Numbered from the stretch's first letter, positions 1 to 7,568 are shown. The stretch: 55,576 nt of DNA from Oscillospiraceae bacterium (GCA_015066515.1 SVOH01000014.1:1-55576); one strand, 5' to 3'. Program-made: numbers and translations. The notes: generated by a model not told the origin, from the letters alone.

Positions 1-1378
1 AAAGGGCGACAAAGGCGACAAGGGTGATAAAGGCGACCAAGGCGAACAGGGTATTCAAGGTATACAGGGTGAGCAAGGTATTCAAGGCGAAAAGGGAGAC
101 AAAGGTGACACAGGTGCTACAGGTGCCGCAGGTAAAGATGGTGTTGGTATTGCAAGCGTAGCGCTCGATAATAACGAGCTTGTAATTACTCTTTCTGATA
201 CAACTGTCATAAACCTTGGTAACGTTAAGGGAGAAAAAGGCGACAAAGGCGAAAAGGGAGACAAAGGTGACACAGGTGCTACAGGTGCCGCAGGTAAAGA
301 TGGTGTTGGTATTGCAAGCGTAACACTTGATGCTGACGGTAATTTAAGCGTTACCTTTACAACAGGTACTACCATTGACCTTGGCAATGTTAAGGGCGCT
401 GATGGCGCTGACGGCGTTGGCATTGCCGAAATGTATATCCAAGACGGCAACCTTTACGTTCGCAAAACAAACGAAACCACAGCCCAAAGCCTCGGCTCTG
501 TAAAGGGCGATAAAGGTGATAAGGGCGATACTGGTGCTACAGGTGCACAGGGCGAACAAGGTATTGCGGGTAATGATGGTACAAACGGTGTAGATGGAAA
601 GTCTGCATACGAACTTTATAAAGAAACTTATCCCGATTATACAGGCACTATGGAGGAATGGATTGAAAGTCTTAAGGGCGAAGACGGTGCTGATGGTAGA
701 GGTATTGAAAGTACTGAGGTAATAGACGGATATTTATGGATAACGTATACAGATGGCATGACCGAAAATGCAGGAAAAGTAAGTGAAAACTATTCGTCCG
801 AGGGAACACTTGGTTCTGCTTTTAAATTTGAGTTATTAGATGATGGAACATACGGTGTAAAAGCAGGTGCTAATTCAGTGCTTTACAGCAAGTTGATAAT
901 TCCTGATACATACAATGGTATTGCAGTTACACAGATTTTAAAAAGTGGATTTGCAGACCTTGATTATTTGGAACAAGTGGTGATTCCGTCAAGTATTACG
1001 ACTATAAATTCAGATGCTTTTGAATCCTGTGGTGCTTTGAATAGTGTTGATATTCCTGAAAGCGTTACAACTATAAACTCGGAGGCATTTTATTGTTGTG
1101 AGAGCCTTACAAGCGTTACTATACCTAAAAACGTGACATACATTGGAGCATACGCATTTAAGATAAATGCATTAAAAAACGTATATTTTGAAGATATAAC
1201 GACATGGAAAAAACATTATCCTCATTCTTCATATGGATCACCCATAACATATACTTCCGCACAGGTCAGTGATTCGGAGTATATGGCACAACAGTTAAAA
1301 AGTTCGTATGCATATTCAACTAGCAACAATGGTGTAACTTCAACTGCTTATTTGGGATGGATTTTCAAAAAAACTTAA
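1..1378 (+). CDS. collagen-like repeat / BspA-type leucine-rich repeat surface protein (3' part)
   Basis: The reading frame is open from the first base and ends at a TAA at 1376-1378, so the start lies outside the window. The visible N-terminal half is collagen-like, with repeated Gly-X-Y triplets such as KGDKGDKGD and QGEQGIQG, interrupted by beta-rich spacers of the type GVGIASVTLDADGNL and TIDLGNVKG. From about 860 to 1200 the protein changes to BspA/TpLRR-type leucine-rich repeats (LRR_5): three successive units resembling LEQVVIPSSITTINSDAF and LTSVTIPKNVTYIGAYAF. Collagen-like plus LRR_5 proteins of gut Firmicutes are usually surface-exposed, and a role in adhesion or matrix is inference. 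No C-terminal anchor (LPXTG or SLH) is visible. The stop codon lies in the first copy of a 15-bp repeat, so the present C-terminus may have been set by that repeat. Confidence 0.85.
   Translation, partial: KGDKGDKGDKGDQGEQGIQGIQGEQGIQGEKGDKGDTGATGAAGKDGVGIASVALDNNELVITLSDTTVINLGNVKGEKGDKGEKGDKGDTGATGAAGKDGVGIASVTLDADGNLSVTFTTGTTIDLGNVKGADGADGVGIAEMYIQDGNLYVRKTNETTAQSLGSVKGDKGDKGDTGATGAQGEQGIAGNDGTNGVDGKSAYELYKETYPDYTGTMEEWIESLKGEDGADGRGIESTEVIDGYLWITYTDGMTENAGKVSENYSSEGTLGSAFKFELLDDGTYGVKAGANSVLYSKLIIPDTYNGIAVTQILKSGFADLDYLEQVVIPSSITTINSDAFESCGALNSVDIPESVTTINSEAFYCCESLTSVTIPKNVTYIGAYAFKINALKNVYFEDITTWKKHYPHSSYGSPITYTSAQVSDSEYMAQQLKSSYAYSTSNNGVTSTAYLGWIFKKT
86..322 (+). repeat. in-frame direct repeat (75-bp copies, 54-codon period) in collagen-like gene
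   Basis: Positions 86-160 and 248-322 read as identical 75-bp copies, 162 bp (54 codons) apart. Each encodes a block of Gly-X-Y triplets ending in GVGIASV. The spacing keeps the reading frame, so recombination between copies would add or remove whole modules of collagen plus beta spacer. The adjoining GGCGACAAAGGCGA-type stretches are also nearly identical. Confidence 0.85.
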
Positions 1379-1430
1379 CACAGGGGACGGTAACACAGGG
1401 GACGGTGTTCTCGGTAACACAGGGGACGGT
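1377..1430. repeat. three copies of a 15-bp AACACAGGGGACGGT repeat
   Basis: AACACAGGGGACGGT occurs at 1377-1391, 1392-1406 and 1416-1430. The first two copies are directly abutted and the third follows after nine bases. The last copy runs into TCTCTG. From memory, ACAGGGGACGGTTCT-like words resemble dispersed REP-type repeats associated with RAYT (Y1/TnpA_REP) transposases, but no transposase is present here, so that origin is a low-confidence inference. The stop codon of the collagen-like gene lies at the edge of copy 1. Confidence 0.7.
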
Positions 1431-1455
1431 TCTCTGATTGACAAGTAAAATGCAG

Positions 1456-1485
1456 CAAAGCGCGGAATATTCCGCGCTTTGTTTA
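1456..1485 (+). terminator. intrinsic terminator of the collagen-like gene
   Basis: A perfect 26-nt inverted repeat (CAAAGCGCGGAAT followed by ATTCCGCGCTTTG, 1456-1481) is followed by a short T-rich tail. It lies about 80 bp after the stop codon. Confidence 0.7.
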
Positions 1486-1516
1486 TAGGGGATTGAATTT
1501 TCCTACATTTTAATTG

Positions 1517-1692
1517 CGGCAAAGCCGTGGATGTAACCAATGCGAAGCATTGTATGTAATTGCAACGCAAGTTGCGTATGTAATCAAGCCGCAGAGAGAA
1601 CATACAAGACTGCCGTCTTGATGACATACAGTTTGCAAAGCAAACTGATTACATTCCGCTAACGCGGATTACATACCAAGCCTTCGGCTTGG
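1517..1692. repeat. array of small hairpins separated by conserved ATGTAAT / ATTACAT spacers
   Basis: Seven short perfect stem-loops follow one another, each with a different stem: 1517-1527, 1538-1552, 1562-1575, 1605-1620, 1629-1647, 1655-1668 and 1676-1692. Between 1585 and 1605 a unit without a stem occupies the centre. The spacers are conserved: GATGTAAC, GTATGTAAT and GTATGTAAT on the left, and ACATAC, GACATAC, ATTACAT and ATTACATAC on the right. Left and right spacers are reverse complements of each other, so the array can fold as one long branched structure. It lies between two convergent transcription units, and no function is known to me. It is not a CRISPR, because stems vary and spacers are 7-9 nt. 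Confidence 0.75.
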
Positions 1693-1694
1693 AT

Positions 1695-1730
1695 AAAAAA
1701 CAAGACAGTCCAAAGACTGCCTTGTTTTTT
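1695..1730. terminator. bidirectional intrinsic terminator between hairpin array and tRNA-Ala
   Basis: AAAAAACAAGACAGTC (1695-1710), loop CAAA, then GACTGCCTTGTTTTTT (1715-1730), with a single A/C mismatch in the stem. The A-run and T-run make it work on both strands. On the minus strand it starts directly after the tRNA 3' end. Confidence 0.8.
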
Positions 1731-1805
1731 GGTGGAGCTAAGGGGATTCGAACCCCTGACCCCCACACTGCCAGTGTGGTGCGCTACCAACTGCGCTATA
1801 ACCCC
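1730..1805 (-). tRNA. tRNA-Ala (anticodon GGC)
   Basis: The minus strand gives a complete 76-nt cloverleaf beginning GGGGTTATAGCGCAGTTGG. The acceptor stem is GGGGTTA/TAGCTCC, the D-arm GCGC/GCGC, the anticodon stem CCACA/TGTGG with loop CTGGCAG, so the anticodon is GGC, and the T-arm AGGGG-TTCGAAT-CCCCT. Discriminator A and a genomically encoded CCA follow. The acceptor stem contains the G3:U70 pair, the classic alanine identity element, which supports the assignment. It would read GCC and GCU codons. It stands alone, convergent with the collagen-like gene. Confidence 0.96.
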
Positions 1806-1925
1806 AAGTGTTAAATAATATGTATAAGAAATAATATTAAAGTTGCATTTATATTATTATACTATCATATAAGTGTTAGAAAATCAAGAGTACAATAAAA
1901 ATTTGCTAAAACACTTACTTTTTTA

Positions 1926-1954
1926 TTGACTTTTTTGGCTGCTTAGGTTATAAT
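1926..1954 (+). promoter_or_regulatory. sigma-A promoter of rpmH-rnpA cluster
   Basis: TTGACT at 1926-1931 and TATAAT at 1949-1954 are separated by exactly 17 bp. The -10 box lies 74 bp upstream of the rpmH start. Confidence 0.85.
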
Positions 1955-2028
1955 CCTTAATTACAAGGGGTATTTTGCCCCAACAAAATTTATGTATATT
2001 TATGTCTCGGACAAGGAGGTTAGTAATA

Positions 2029-2169
2029 ATGATCGGAAAAAGAACTTATCAGCCTAAGAAATTACATCGCAAAAAAGAGCATGGTTTCCTTAAGAGAATG
2101 GCAACATCCAACGGTCGTAAGGTTTTATCACGCCGTAGAGCAAAGGGAAGAAAGCAGTTATCTTACTAA
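2029..2169 (+). CDS. rpmH: 50S ribosomal protein L34
   Basis: A 46-residue, strongly basic protein whose sequence [20 protein letters not shown] is the L34 signature, followed by [22 protein letters not shown]34 is usually 44-46 residues and binds 23S rRNA in the large subunit. The ATG at 2029 is preceded by AAGGAGG at proper distance. An open frame extends upstream to 1975, but the Shine-Dalgarno site and family length fix the start here. It opens the rpmH-rnpA-yidD-yidC-khpB cluster, which in many Firmicutes lies next to oriC/dnaA. Here the upstream neighbour is a tRNA and the collagen-like gene instead. Confidence 0.98.
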   Translation: MIGKRTYQPKKLHRKKEHGFLKRMATSNGRKVLSRRRAKGRKQLSY

Positions 2170-2181
2170 AGATTACTAAAG

Positions 2182-2210
2182 AAAAGCCACTTCCATGTGG
2201 CTTTTACTTT
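2182..2210 (+). terminator. hairpin between rpmH and rnpA, probable partial terminator
   Basis: AAAAGCCAC (2182-2190), loop TTCCAT, GTGGCTTTT (2197-2205), followed by ACTTTTATTT. It is a canonical intrinsic terminator shape directly after rpmH. Partial termination here would give the expected excess of rpmH over rnpA transcripts, which is inference. Confidence 0.65.
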
Positions 2211-2227
2211 TATTTATTGGTGAGATT

Positions 2228-2566
2228 ATGAGAGCTTACGCAAAACTAAAACAAAATTGGGAATTTCATCGCGCATATAAACGCGGCGCCGCGTTTGTTT
2301 CACCCGAGTTTGTGCTTTACGTAGTAAAGGGCAAAAAAGGCGAGCTTCGTCTTGGAATTACACCGGGCAAAAAGCTGGGTACGGCAGTGAATCGTAACCG
2401 CGCAAAGCGGGTTATTACTGCGGCTTTTGATATATGCGCGCCACATATTCCTACAGGGCACGATTGCGTTATTGTTGCCCGCACCCGAATTCTAGACACA
2501 AAGAGTAATTTGGTCGCCGTAAATATTGAGCGACATCTTAAAAAAGCAAATCTATGGGTAGAATAA
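2228..2566 (+). CDS. rnpA: ribonuclease P protein component
   Basis: 112 residues. RNase P protein assists the catalytic RNA (rnpB) in removing 5' leaders from pre-tRNA. The family motif is present as [11 protein letters not shown] (RNR core), preceded by [15 protein letters not shown] and an N-terminal [17 protein letters not shown]. The frame is open from 2195, but the hydrophobic extension MWLLLLFIGEI comes from the terminator hairpin region. The ATG at 2228 matches family length. The Shine-Dalgarno site (GGTGAG) is weak. The 3' end overlaps yidD by 13 bp, as is common in this cluster. Confidence 0.96.
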   Translation: MRAYAKLKQNWEFHRAYKRGAAFVSPEFVLYVVKGKKGELRLGITPGKKLGTAVNRNRAKRVITAAFDICAPHIPTGHDCVIVARTRILDTKSNLVAVNIERHLKKANLWVE

Positions 2567-2814
2567 AGAATCCCGTGAGCCGAGTTTTTATCGGACTTAT
2601 CAAATTTTATCAGAAACACATTTCACCTCATAAAATTCCATGTTGCCGTTTTACACCAAGTTGTTCGGCTTATGCGGTAGAGGCTATTACCGTGCACGGC
2701 GCATTTAAGGGACTGTTACTGAGTATTAGAAGAATTTTGAGGTGCAATCCATTATGCAAGGGTGGGTATGACCCCGTTCCCGAGCGCAAAGACAGACACA
2801 AACACATTAAATAG
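2554..2814 (+). CDS. yidD: membrane protein insertion efficiency factor YidD
   Basis: 86 residues with the whole YidD signature: [12 protein letters not shown], then [39 protein letters not shown]. YidD is a small, membrane-associated helper of YidC-mediated insertion. The conserved cysteines (in CRFTPSCS and RCNPLCKGG) are present. It overlaps the end of rnpA and is followed 14 bp later by yidC, implying translational coupling. The basic C-terminal tail (RKDRHKHIK) is typical. Confidence 0.96.
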   Translation: MGRIKNPVSRVFIGLIKFYQKHISPHKIPCCRFTPSCSAYAVEAITVHGAFKGLLLSIRRILRCNPLCKGGYDPVPERKDRHKHIK

Positions 2815-2828
2815 GAAGGTTTAAAAGT

Positions 2829-3881
2829 ATGTTTCAAGGACTTTTTAACATAATAAACATACCGCTTGGCTACGTTATGCGCTTTTTAGCAGGCATTTTC
2901 AATAATGATTTTGCCGCAGCGGTTGCAGTTTTTACATTGCTTATTAACGTTGTGTTAATTCCTCTTAGCATCAAGAGTCAGAAGTCTTCTGTTCAGCAGA
3001 TGCGTATTAAGCCAAAAATGGATGAGCTTCGCAAAAAATATGGCGATGACCGTCAAAAAATGGCAATGGCTCAACAAGAGCTTTACCAGCAAGAAGGCGT
3101 TTCTATGTCGGGCGGTTGCTTGCCAATGCTTATTCGCCTTGCGCTTATGATGAGTATTTATTGGCTTATTATGTCACCGTTCACCTATATGGCAGGCGCT
3201 GATGCAAAGAATATTGACAATATTTATAACAAGATTACCTCAGCTAAGGAATACAATGACGAATATAAGGATGCTCTGGGTTGGGATAAAGTAACTACTA
3301 ATAACAAAGAACTTGCTATCATTGGTAATTTAAGAGAAGATGGCAATATTTTTGAAGAGGTATTATCTCCGGAACTTTATGCCGAGATTAAGCCTGATGT
3401 TGAAAAACTTATCGAGATAGATAATGACAATAAGACTCATATCAACTTTTATCTTTTTGGAAATAAAGATTTAGACCTTACAAAGACACCTAAATTCTCA
3501 TTTAACATTTTTAAAGAAGCACAGCTTTTATGGCTTATACCAATCGGTGCATTTTTGGCACAGCTTCTTACAAGCCTTATTTCAATGCGCGTAAACAAAA
3601 TCAATAATCCTGAGGCACCATCAATGATGGGTATGATGCTTACTATGCCACTTATTTCGCTATTTATAGGTTTTGGTTTGCCGGCGGGTGTTGGTTTTTA
3701 CTGGATATGCTCATCACTTATAGGCGGTCTTATTCAGTCAGGCGTACAGCTTTGGTACGGACCGCACAAATTACTTGCACGCGAGCGCGCAAAAGAGCTT
3801 GGTGTACAGTGCGATTTTGAGACTAAGCAGCTTAACAAATTTAACAATAATGAAGATTCAGAGTCTGTTATAAAAGACTAA
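2829..3881 (+). CDS. yidC: membrane protein insertase YidC/SpoIIIJ/Oxa1 family
   Basis: 350 residues. The insertase domain is recognisable: a first transmembrane helix ending in VVLIPLSIKSQKSS, a cytoplasmic hairpin with KYGDDRQKMAMAQQELYQQ, then GGCLPMLIRLALMMSIYWLI, and further membrane segments near residues 233-260 and 268-305. Between residues about 115 and 225 there is an unusually long, charged, extracytoplasmic insertion before the third membrane segment, longer than in the usual 250-290-residue Gram-positive protein. No lipoprotein signal peptide is visible at the N-terminus. The start ATG at 2829 follows AGGAAGG. It lies between yidD and khpB, the standard order. Confidence 0.95.
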   Translation: MFQGLFNIINIPLGYVMRFLAGIFNNDFAAAVAVFTLLINVVLIPLSIKSQKSSVQQMRIKPKMDELRKKYGDDRQKMAMAQQELYQQEGVSMSGGCLPMLIRLALMMSIYWLIMSPFTYMAGADAKNIDNIYNKITSAKEYNDEYKDALGWDKVTTNNKELAIIGNLREDGNIFEEVLSPELYAEIKPDVEKLIEIDNDNKTHINFYLFGNKDLDLTKTPKFSFNIFKEAQLLWLIPIGAFLAQLLTSLISMRVNKINNPEAPSMMGMMLTMPLISLFIGFGLPAGVGFYWICSSLIGGLIQSGVQLWYGPHKLLARERAKELGVQCDFETKQLNKFNNNEDSESVIKD

Positions 3882-3899
3882 TTTAAGGAGGATATTCCC

Positions 3900-4838
3900 T
3901 TGATTAAAGAAGCAATAGGCTTCGGTGCTACAGTTGACGAAGCAAAGGAAGACGCCATTTTAAAGCTTGGCGCTAAAATAGAAGAAGACGTACAAATTGA
4001 AATAATTTCATTACCAAAAAAGAAGGTTTTGGGGCTCTTTGGTGGCGCACAGGCTGAGGTTAAGGCATATGTAGAGCGCCCCGACAAGCCTGCAAAAAAG
4101 AATAACAAGCCTGCTAAAAAAGCAGAAACACAGGCAAAAACTGAAAAGAAAGAAAAGTCACAAAAACAAGAGCCTAAAAAGGCTGAACCAAAGGTAGAAA
4201 AGGCAGAGATAGAGGCTGTTGACCAGTCGCTTATCGACGCTACTTCTCCAACAGGTAAGGCTATTGCATATCTTAATGCAATACTTAAAAATCTTGGCTG
4301 TGAAAACTTAAACGTTAAGGCCGCTGTTCGTGAAAACGGCGCAATTATTATTGTTGAAGGTGAAGGTCTTGGTGTTGTGATTGGTCACCGTGGCGAAACA
4401 CTTGATGCATTACAGCATTTGGTAAGTCTTGCAGCTAATAATTCTGGTGGATACTTTAAGGTAACTCTTAATATAGGTGACTACCGTGAAAAACGCGAAG
4501 AGACACTCAAGGGCTTAGCAACACGTGTTGCTGATCAGGTTAAACGCAATTCGCGCAACCGTGCGCTCGAGCCTATGAGCGCTTATGAGCGTCGTATAAT
4601 TCATACAGCTGTTCAAGAGATTGAAGGTGTGTGCTCGGCATCGATTGGTGAAGGTAAAAACCGTCGCGTAGTTATCTTCCCAGAGGGTGGTACACCAAAT
4701 ATGCCGCGTCGCGAGGGCGGTCGCCGCAGAAATGACCGTGGTGGTCGTAAACCTTCAAACACTGTAGCAAGTGCTCCAACCCGTGAGCCAAAGCGTGATA
4801 CAGATATTCCACTTTACGGTAAGATTTCAAAAGAATAA
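3900..4838 (+). CDS. khpB: RNA-binding protein KhpB (Jag; Jag_N, KH and R3H domains)
   Basis: 312 residues starting at TTG 3900, eight bases after AAGGAGG. Domains in order: Jag_N (about 1-55, with VLGLFGGAQAEVKAYVE), a Lys/Glu-rich linker (about 60-115), a KH domain with the GxxG-type loop in VIGHRGETLDALQHL, and an R3H domain (NRALEPMSAYERRIIHTAVQE ... GKNRRVVI). A disordered, Arg/Gly-rich tail follows. KhpB/Jag binds RNA together with KhpA and affects cell division and elongation in several Firmicutes. It is the last gene of the rpmH cluster and is followed by a hairpin terminator. Confidence 0.95.
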   Translation: MIKEAIGFGATVDEAKEDAILKLGAKIEEDVQIEIISLPKKKVLGLFGGAQAEVKAYVERPDKPAKKNNKPAKKAETQAKTEKKEKSQKQEPKKAEPKVEKAEIEAVDQSLIDATSPTGKAIAYLNAILKNLGCENLNVKAAVRENGAIIIVEGEGLGVVIGHRGETLDALQHLVSLAANNSGGYFKVTLNIGDYREKREETLKGLATRVADQVKRNSRNRALEPMSAYERRIIHTAVQEIEGVCSASIGEGKNRRVVIFPEGGTPNMPRREGGRRRNDRGGRKPSNTVASAPTREPKRDTDIPLYGKISKE

Positions 4839-4851
4839 TATTAATTATAAA

Positions 4852-4896
4852 CACATCCTTTTAGGGAATAATAGTCCTGAAAGGATGTGCTTTTTT
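4852..4896 (+). terminator. intrinsic terminator after khpB, with the next gene's Shine-Dalgarno in its 3' arm
   Basis: CACATCCTT (4852-4860) pairs with AAGGATGTG (4881-4889) and is followed by C and six T. The AAAGGA in the 3' arm is the only Shine-Dalgarno-like sequence for the ATG at 4897, so one hairpin both ends the khpB transcript and can mask the next ribosome binding site in read-through RNA. Confidence 0.8.
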
Positions 4897-5331
4897 ATGG
4901 TAGAGCAAGACACAATAAAACTTCTTCGCGAATGTGATGCTGGAATAAAGATGGGCGTTACGTCTATACACGATGTTTACGAGCATATAAATTCGCAAAA
5001 ACTACGTGATATACTAAACGCAAGTAAAGACCAACACGATAAACTGGATAAGGAACTGCAGGAATTATTGGGAAGTTATAATGATGAGGGTAAAAATCCA
5101 AATCCGATTGCCAAAGGTATGTCTTGGATGAAAACTACTGTTAAGCTTGGAATGGACGACTCAGATAAAACTGTTGCCGACCTTATGACCGATGGCTGTG
5201 ATATGGGTATAAAATCGCTTAATCGTTACCTAAATCAGTATGAGGCGGCAGATGAAAAATCTAAGAATATTTGCAAGCGACTAATAAAATTAGAAGAAGA
5301 ATTACGCGCACAAATGCAAGAATTTTTATAA
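4897..5331 (+). CDS. small predicted helical-bundle protein, function unknown
   Basis: 144 residues, no signal peptide or membrane segment, almost entirely charged/amphipathic helices: DTIKLLRECDAGIKMGVTSI, then KLRDILNASKDQHDKLDKELQ, a middle region with KGMSWMKTTVKLGMDDSDKTV, and a C-terminal helix rich in Lys/Glu. The layout suggests a four-helix, ferritin-like bundle similar in style to DUF2383-type proteins, but I do not recognise a named family with certainty. The ATG at 4897 directly follows the T-run of the preceding terminator. The ribosome binding site AAAGGA is 11 bp upstream, within the terminator stem. A second terminator follows, so the gene is a unit on its own. Confidence 0.75.
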   Translation: MVEQDTIKLLRECDAGIKMGVTSIHDVYEHINSQKLRDILNASKDQHDKLDKELQELLGSYNDEGKNPNPIAKGMSWMKTTVKLGMDDSDKTVADLMTDGCDMGIKSLNRYLNQYEAADEKSKNICKRLIKLEEELRAQMQEFL

Positions 5332-5336
5332 AATTG

Positions 5337-5370
5337 AAAAGGTATCAACTAAATCTAGTTGATACCTTTT
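5337..5370. terminator. bidirectional terminator between convergent genes
   Basis: AAAAGGTATCAACT (5337-5350), loop AAATCT, AGTTGATACCTTTT (5357-5370): a perfect 14-bp stem with A-run and T-run. It separates the plus-strand small gene from the minus-strand GH99-like gene whose stop lies at 5374. Confidence 0.88.
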
Positions 5371-5373
5371 GCT

Positions 5374-6486
5374 TTATTCTTCGTCTATGAATACTTTTTT
5401 AATAGCCTCCAGATATCCGTAACCGTTAATGTTATCGGGTAATAGATAGCTTGTTTCGGTCCATTCGTTCCAACTGTTAATAGTGATAAGTGAAACACCG
5501 GTTTTATTAGCAAAATCCTTTGCTTCGCGTAGTGCCGTTTCAAAATTTTGCGGCGTGTTGTTTTTACAAACGCCCCAGCTATAATCTTTAAAACGTGGGT
5601 TGTTGTCCCAACCTATTGAAACGTGGGGAAAGTAGGGAACATCATAAATATCAGCTACCGTTTCCCATTCTTTTTTAACGTCGGGCAAAATTTCTAAATA
5701 GTCGCGGTCGATAGGTGTAAAGTGAACGAACTGATAGTGTGTAAGCGAAGAAAATCCAAGTTCTGAAATAAGCTCGTTTGTAGTCTCGATTGTGCTGCCG
5801 TCTACGCCTGATATATTTTCGCTTTTACCGTTCCAACGCACAAACTGAAAGTGCACGCCGTCAAAACCCTCTTTTTTGCATTCTTCATCAAGCCATTTCA
5901 TAGCATTTTTTGTGTTTTCAAGACTGCCAAAGCCTTTTACAAAGTTTTTAAGGTCATATATGCTTATAACGGGCTTATTGTTTAGCTTATAATAGTTTTC
6001 ACATTTAAAATACTGTTCTATCCATCTACGACCTATCTTATAAAATTGCTCTGTGGTAACATCGCCACGCCAGATAGTATCCCACAGCTTGCCGGCATTT
6101 CTGCGGTCCCAAGTGTAGTTTGCATTGTGGTTTGCCCACATAATGTAAAACTTTATATCTTTACAGTTGGCGGCCTTCAAAAAGCCGTCGTTAAGACATT
6201 GTTCAAGGAATGGACGGTCATCGTACCAATACCAGTCATATATAAAAACATTCACACCGTGCGAAAGTGCTAAGTCTATTTGCTGTTCCATAACCTTTGG
6301 GTCGGCTTCGTTTTGAAAACCTAAAAGCGGCTTGCGTTCCCATACGTAGCCGTTATTCTTAACATAGCCACAAGCATCACGAACAGTTTGCCATTCGCCA
6401 ATACCCTCATCCCAAAAGATTTTAGTTCTAGGTTCATCTCCGGTATAGGCCGGCCATATATAAGCTGCAATGTCATATTTACCCAT
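5374..6486 (-). CDS. glycoside hydrolase family 99-like / WbsX-type protein
   Basis: 370 residues without a signal peptide. The N-terminal motif AAYIWPAYTGDEPRTKIFWDEG, followed by GEWQTV, PLLGFQNEADPKVMEQQIDLA, HGVNVFIYDWYWYDDRPFLE and IMWANHNANYTWDRR, is typical of the Glyco_tran_WbsX/GH99-like family. A C-terminal NSWNEWTE motif completes the predicted TIM barrel. Family members occur in polysaccharide biosynthesis loci and as endo-acting alpha-mannosidase-like hydrolases. The substrate is unknown here. The neighbour transcribed before it is manA, which supplies mannose-6-phosphate, so a mannose-containing glycan is a reasonable inference. The gap of 51 bp suggests co-transcription. Confidence 0.85.
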   Translation of the reverse strand: MGKYDIAAYIWPAYTGDEPRTKIFWDEGIGEWQTVRDACGYVKNNGYVWERKPLLGFQNEADPKVMEQQIDLALSHGVNVFIYDWYWYDDRPFLEQCLNDGFLKAANCKDIKFYIMWANHNANYTWDRRNAGKLWDTIWRGDVTTEQFYKIGRRWIEQYFKCENYYKLNNKPVISIYDLKNFVKGFGSLENTKNAMKWLDEECKKEGFDGVHFQFVRWNGKSENISGVDGSTIETTNELISELGFSSLTHYQFVHFTPIDRDYLEILPDVKKEWETVADIYDVPYFPHVSIGWDNNPRFKDYSWGVCKNNTPQNFETALREAKDFANKTGVSLITINSWNEWTETSYLLPDNINGYGYLEAIKKVFIDEE

Positions 6487-6537
6487 AATAATACTCCTGA
6501 TTAATGTGAAACGGCAACGATTGGGTGCCGTTTATAA

Positions 6538-7494
6538 TTACATATGTGTGTAAAGCATTTCTGCTGTGCCGCAGATACTTACTTTAAGACCTGCGGGCAA
6601 AAATACACTGTCGCCTTTTTTAAGACGCATCATACCGCCTGTATATGAAAGCGAGGCTTGACCGTCTAAAACAAGTAGAGATATAAAGCTGTCGTTATCA
6701 TAAATACCAACATTACCATTAAGATTAATGAGTTCGGTGGTGAAGTATTGGCAAGCGGAAAGCTCACGCACTGTACCAAAAGGATAAATTGTTACGTCAC
6801 CGATATTACCGTAAGCACGAGCAGGCTTTTGTGTTTTGGTAACTTCGACCGCCTGCTTTATATGAAGCTGTCGTGGTTTACCGTCGGCACCAAGTCTTCC
6901 GTAGTCCGATACTCGATAGGTGGTATTAGAATTTTGCTGAACCTCGGCTATAAGTATGCCCTTACCGATAGCGTGCATTGTACCGGCTTCAATAAAGAAG
7001 ACATCACCTTTTTTTACAGGAACATAGTTACACACCGGTGAAAGATTGTTATTGTTAATTCTTTCTAAAAATTCACCGCGAGATATATCTTGATTAAAGC
7101 CATATATTAATTGTGCGCCTTCTTCACAATCAACTATATACCACATCTCAGTTTTACCATATTCGCCTTCGTGACTGAGCGCATATTCGTCGTCGGGATG
7201 TACCTGTACCGAAAGCCTGTCCTTTGCATCAATTAGCTTTATAAGAATTGGGAAATAATCAAATTTTTCAGCCTTTTTGCCTAGAGCCTTTTTGCCCCAA
7301 AAATCTATTGCGTGTTGCAAAGTCATTCCCGCAAACTCGCCGTTGCGAACAATGCTATGGCCATCTTTATGACATGATAGCATCCAACCCTCAGCGGCAA
7401 CATCCTTTTCGCTTTCAAAATTAAATTCATCTATAAGTCTTCTTCCGCCCCATAAATAATCCTTTAAGGGAGCTTTTAGTAGTAGTGGATACAT
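6538..7494 (-). CDS. manA: mannose-6-phosphate isomerase, class I
   Basis: 318 residues, the short Firmicutes form of type I phosphomannose isomerase. It interconverts fructose-6-phosphate and mannose-6-phosphate and needs zinc. The zinc-site motifs are visible: SVQVHPDDEYA (Gln and His), KTEMWYIVD (Glu) and IEAGTMHAIGKG (His), together with the substrate-site sequence TYRVSDYGR. It starts with MYPLLLKAPLKDYLWGGRRL, a standard N-terminus. AGGAGGT lies just upstream on the minus strand, and a full promoter lies at 7540-7568. It heads an operon with the GH99-like gene. Confidence 0.95.
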   Translation of the reverse strand: MYPLLLKAPLKDYLWGGRRLIDEFNFESEKDVAAEGWMLSCHKDGHSIVRNGEFAGMTLQHAIDFWGKKALGKKAEKFDYFPILIKLIDAKDRLSVQVHPDDEYALSHEGEYGKTEMWYIVDCEEGAQLIYGFNQDISRGEFLERINNNNLSPVCNYVPVKKGDVFFIEAGTMHAIGKGILIAEVQQNSNTTYRVSDYGRLGADGKPRQLHIKQAVEVTKTQKPARAYGNIGDVTIYPFGTVRELSACQYFTTELINLNGNVGIYDNDSFISLLVLDGQASLSYTGGMMRLKKGDSVFLPAGLKVSICGTAEMLYTHM

Positions 7495-7539
7495 AAAATT
7501 TCAAACCTCCTACTGTTCATAATTATAATATTATATATA

Positions 7540-7568
7540 ATTATAGCATCATATTTTGGCGTGTTCAA
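7540..7568 (-). promoter_or_regulatory. sigma-A promoter of manA
   Basis: On the minus strand TTGAAC (7568-7563) and TATAAT (7545-7540) are separated by 17 bp. The -10 box lies about 45 bp upstream of the manA ATG. Confidence 0.8.

Noticed and set aside
82-559. Minus-strand open frames over the collagen-like gene
   Set aside because: They arise from the Gly-X-Y codon bias of the plus-strand gene and give low-complexity Pro/Ser translations without start signals.
1517-1692. CRISPR array
   Set aside because: Repeats are 7-9 nt and the variable parts are self-complementary hairpins of 11-19 nt; no cas genes are nearby.
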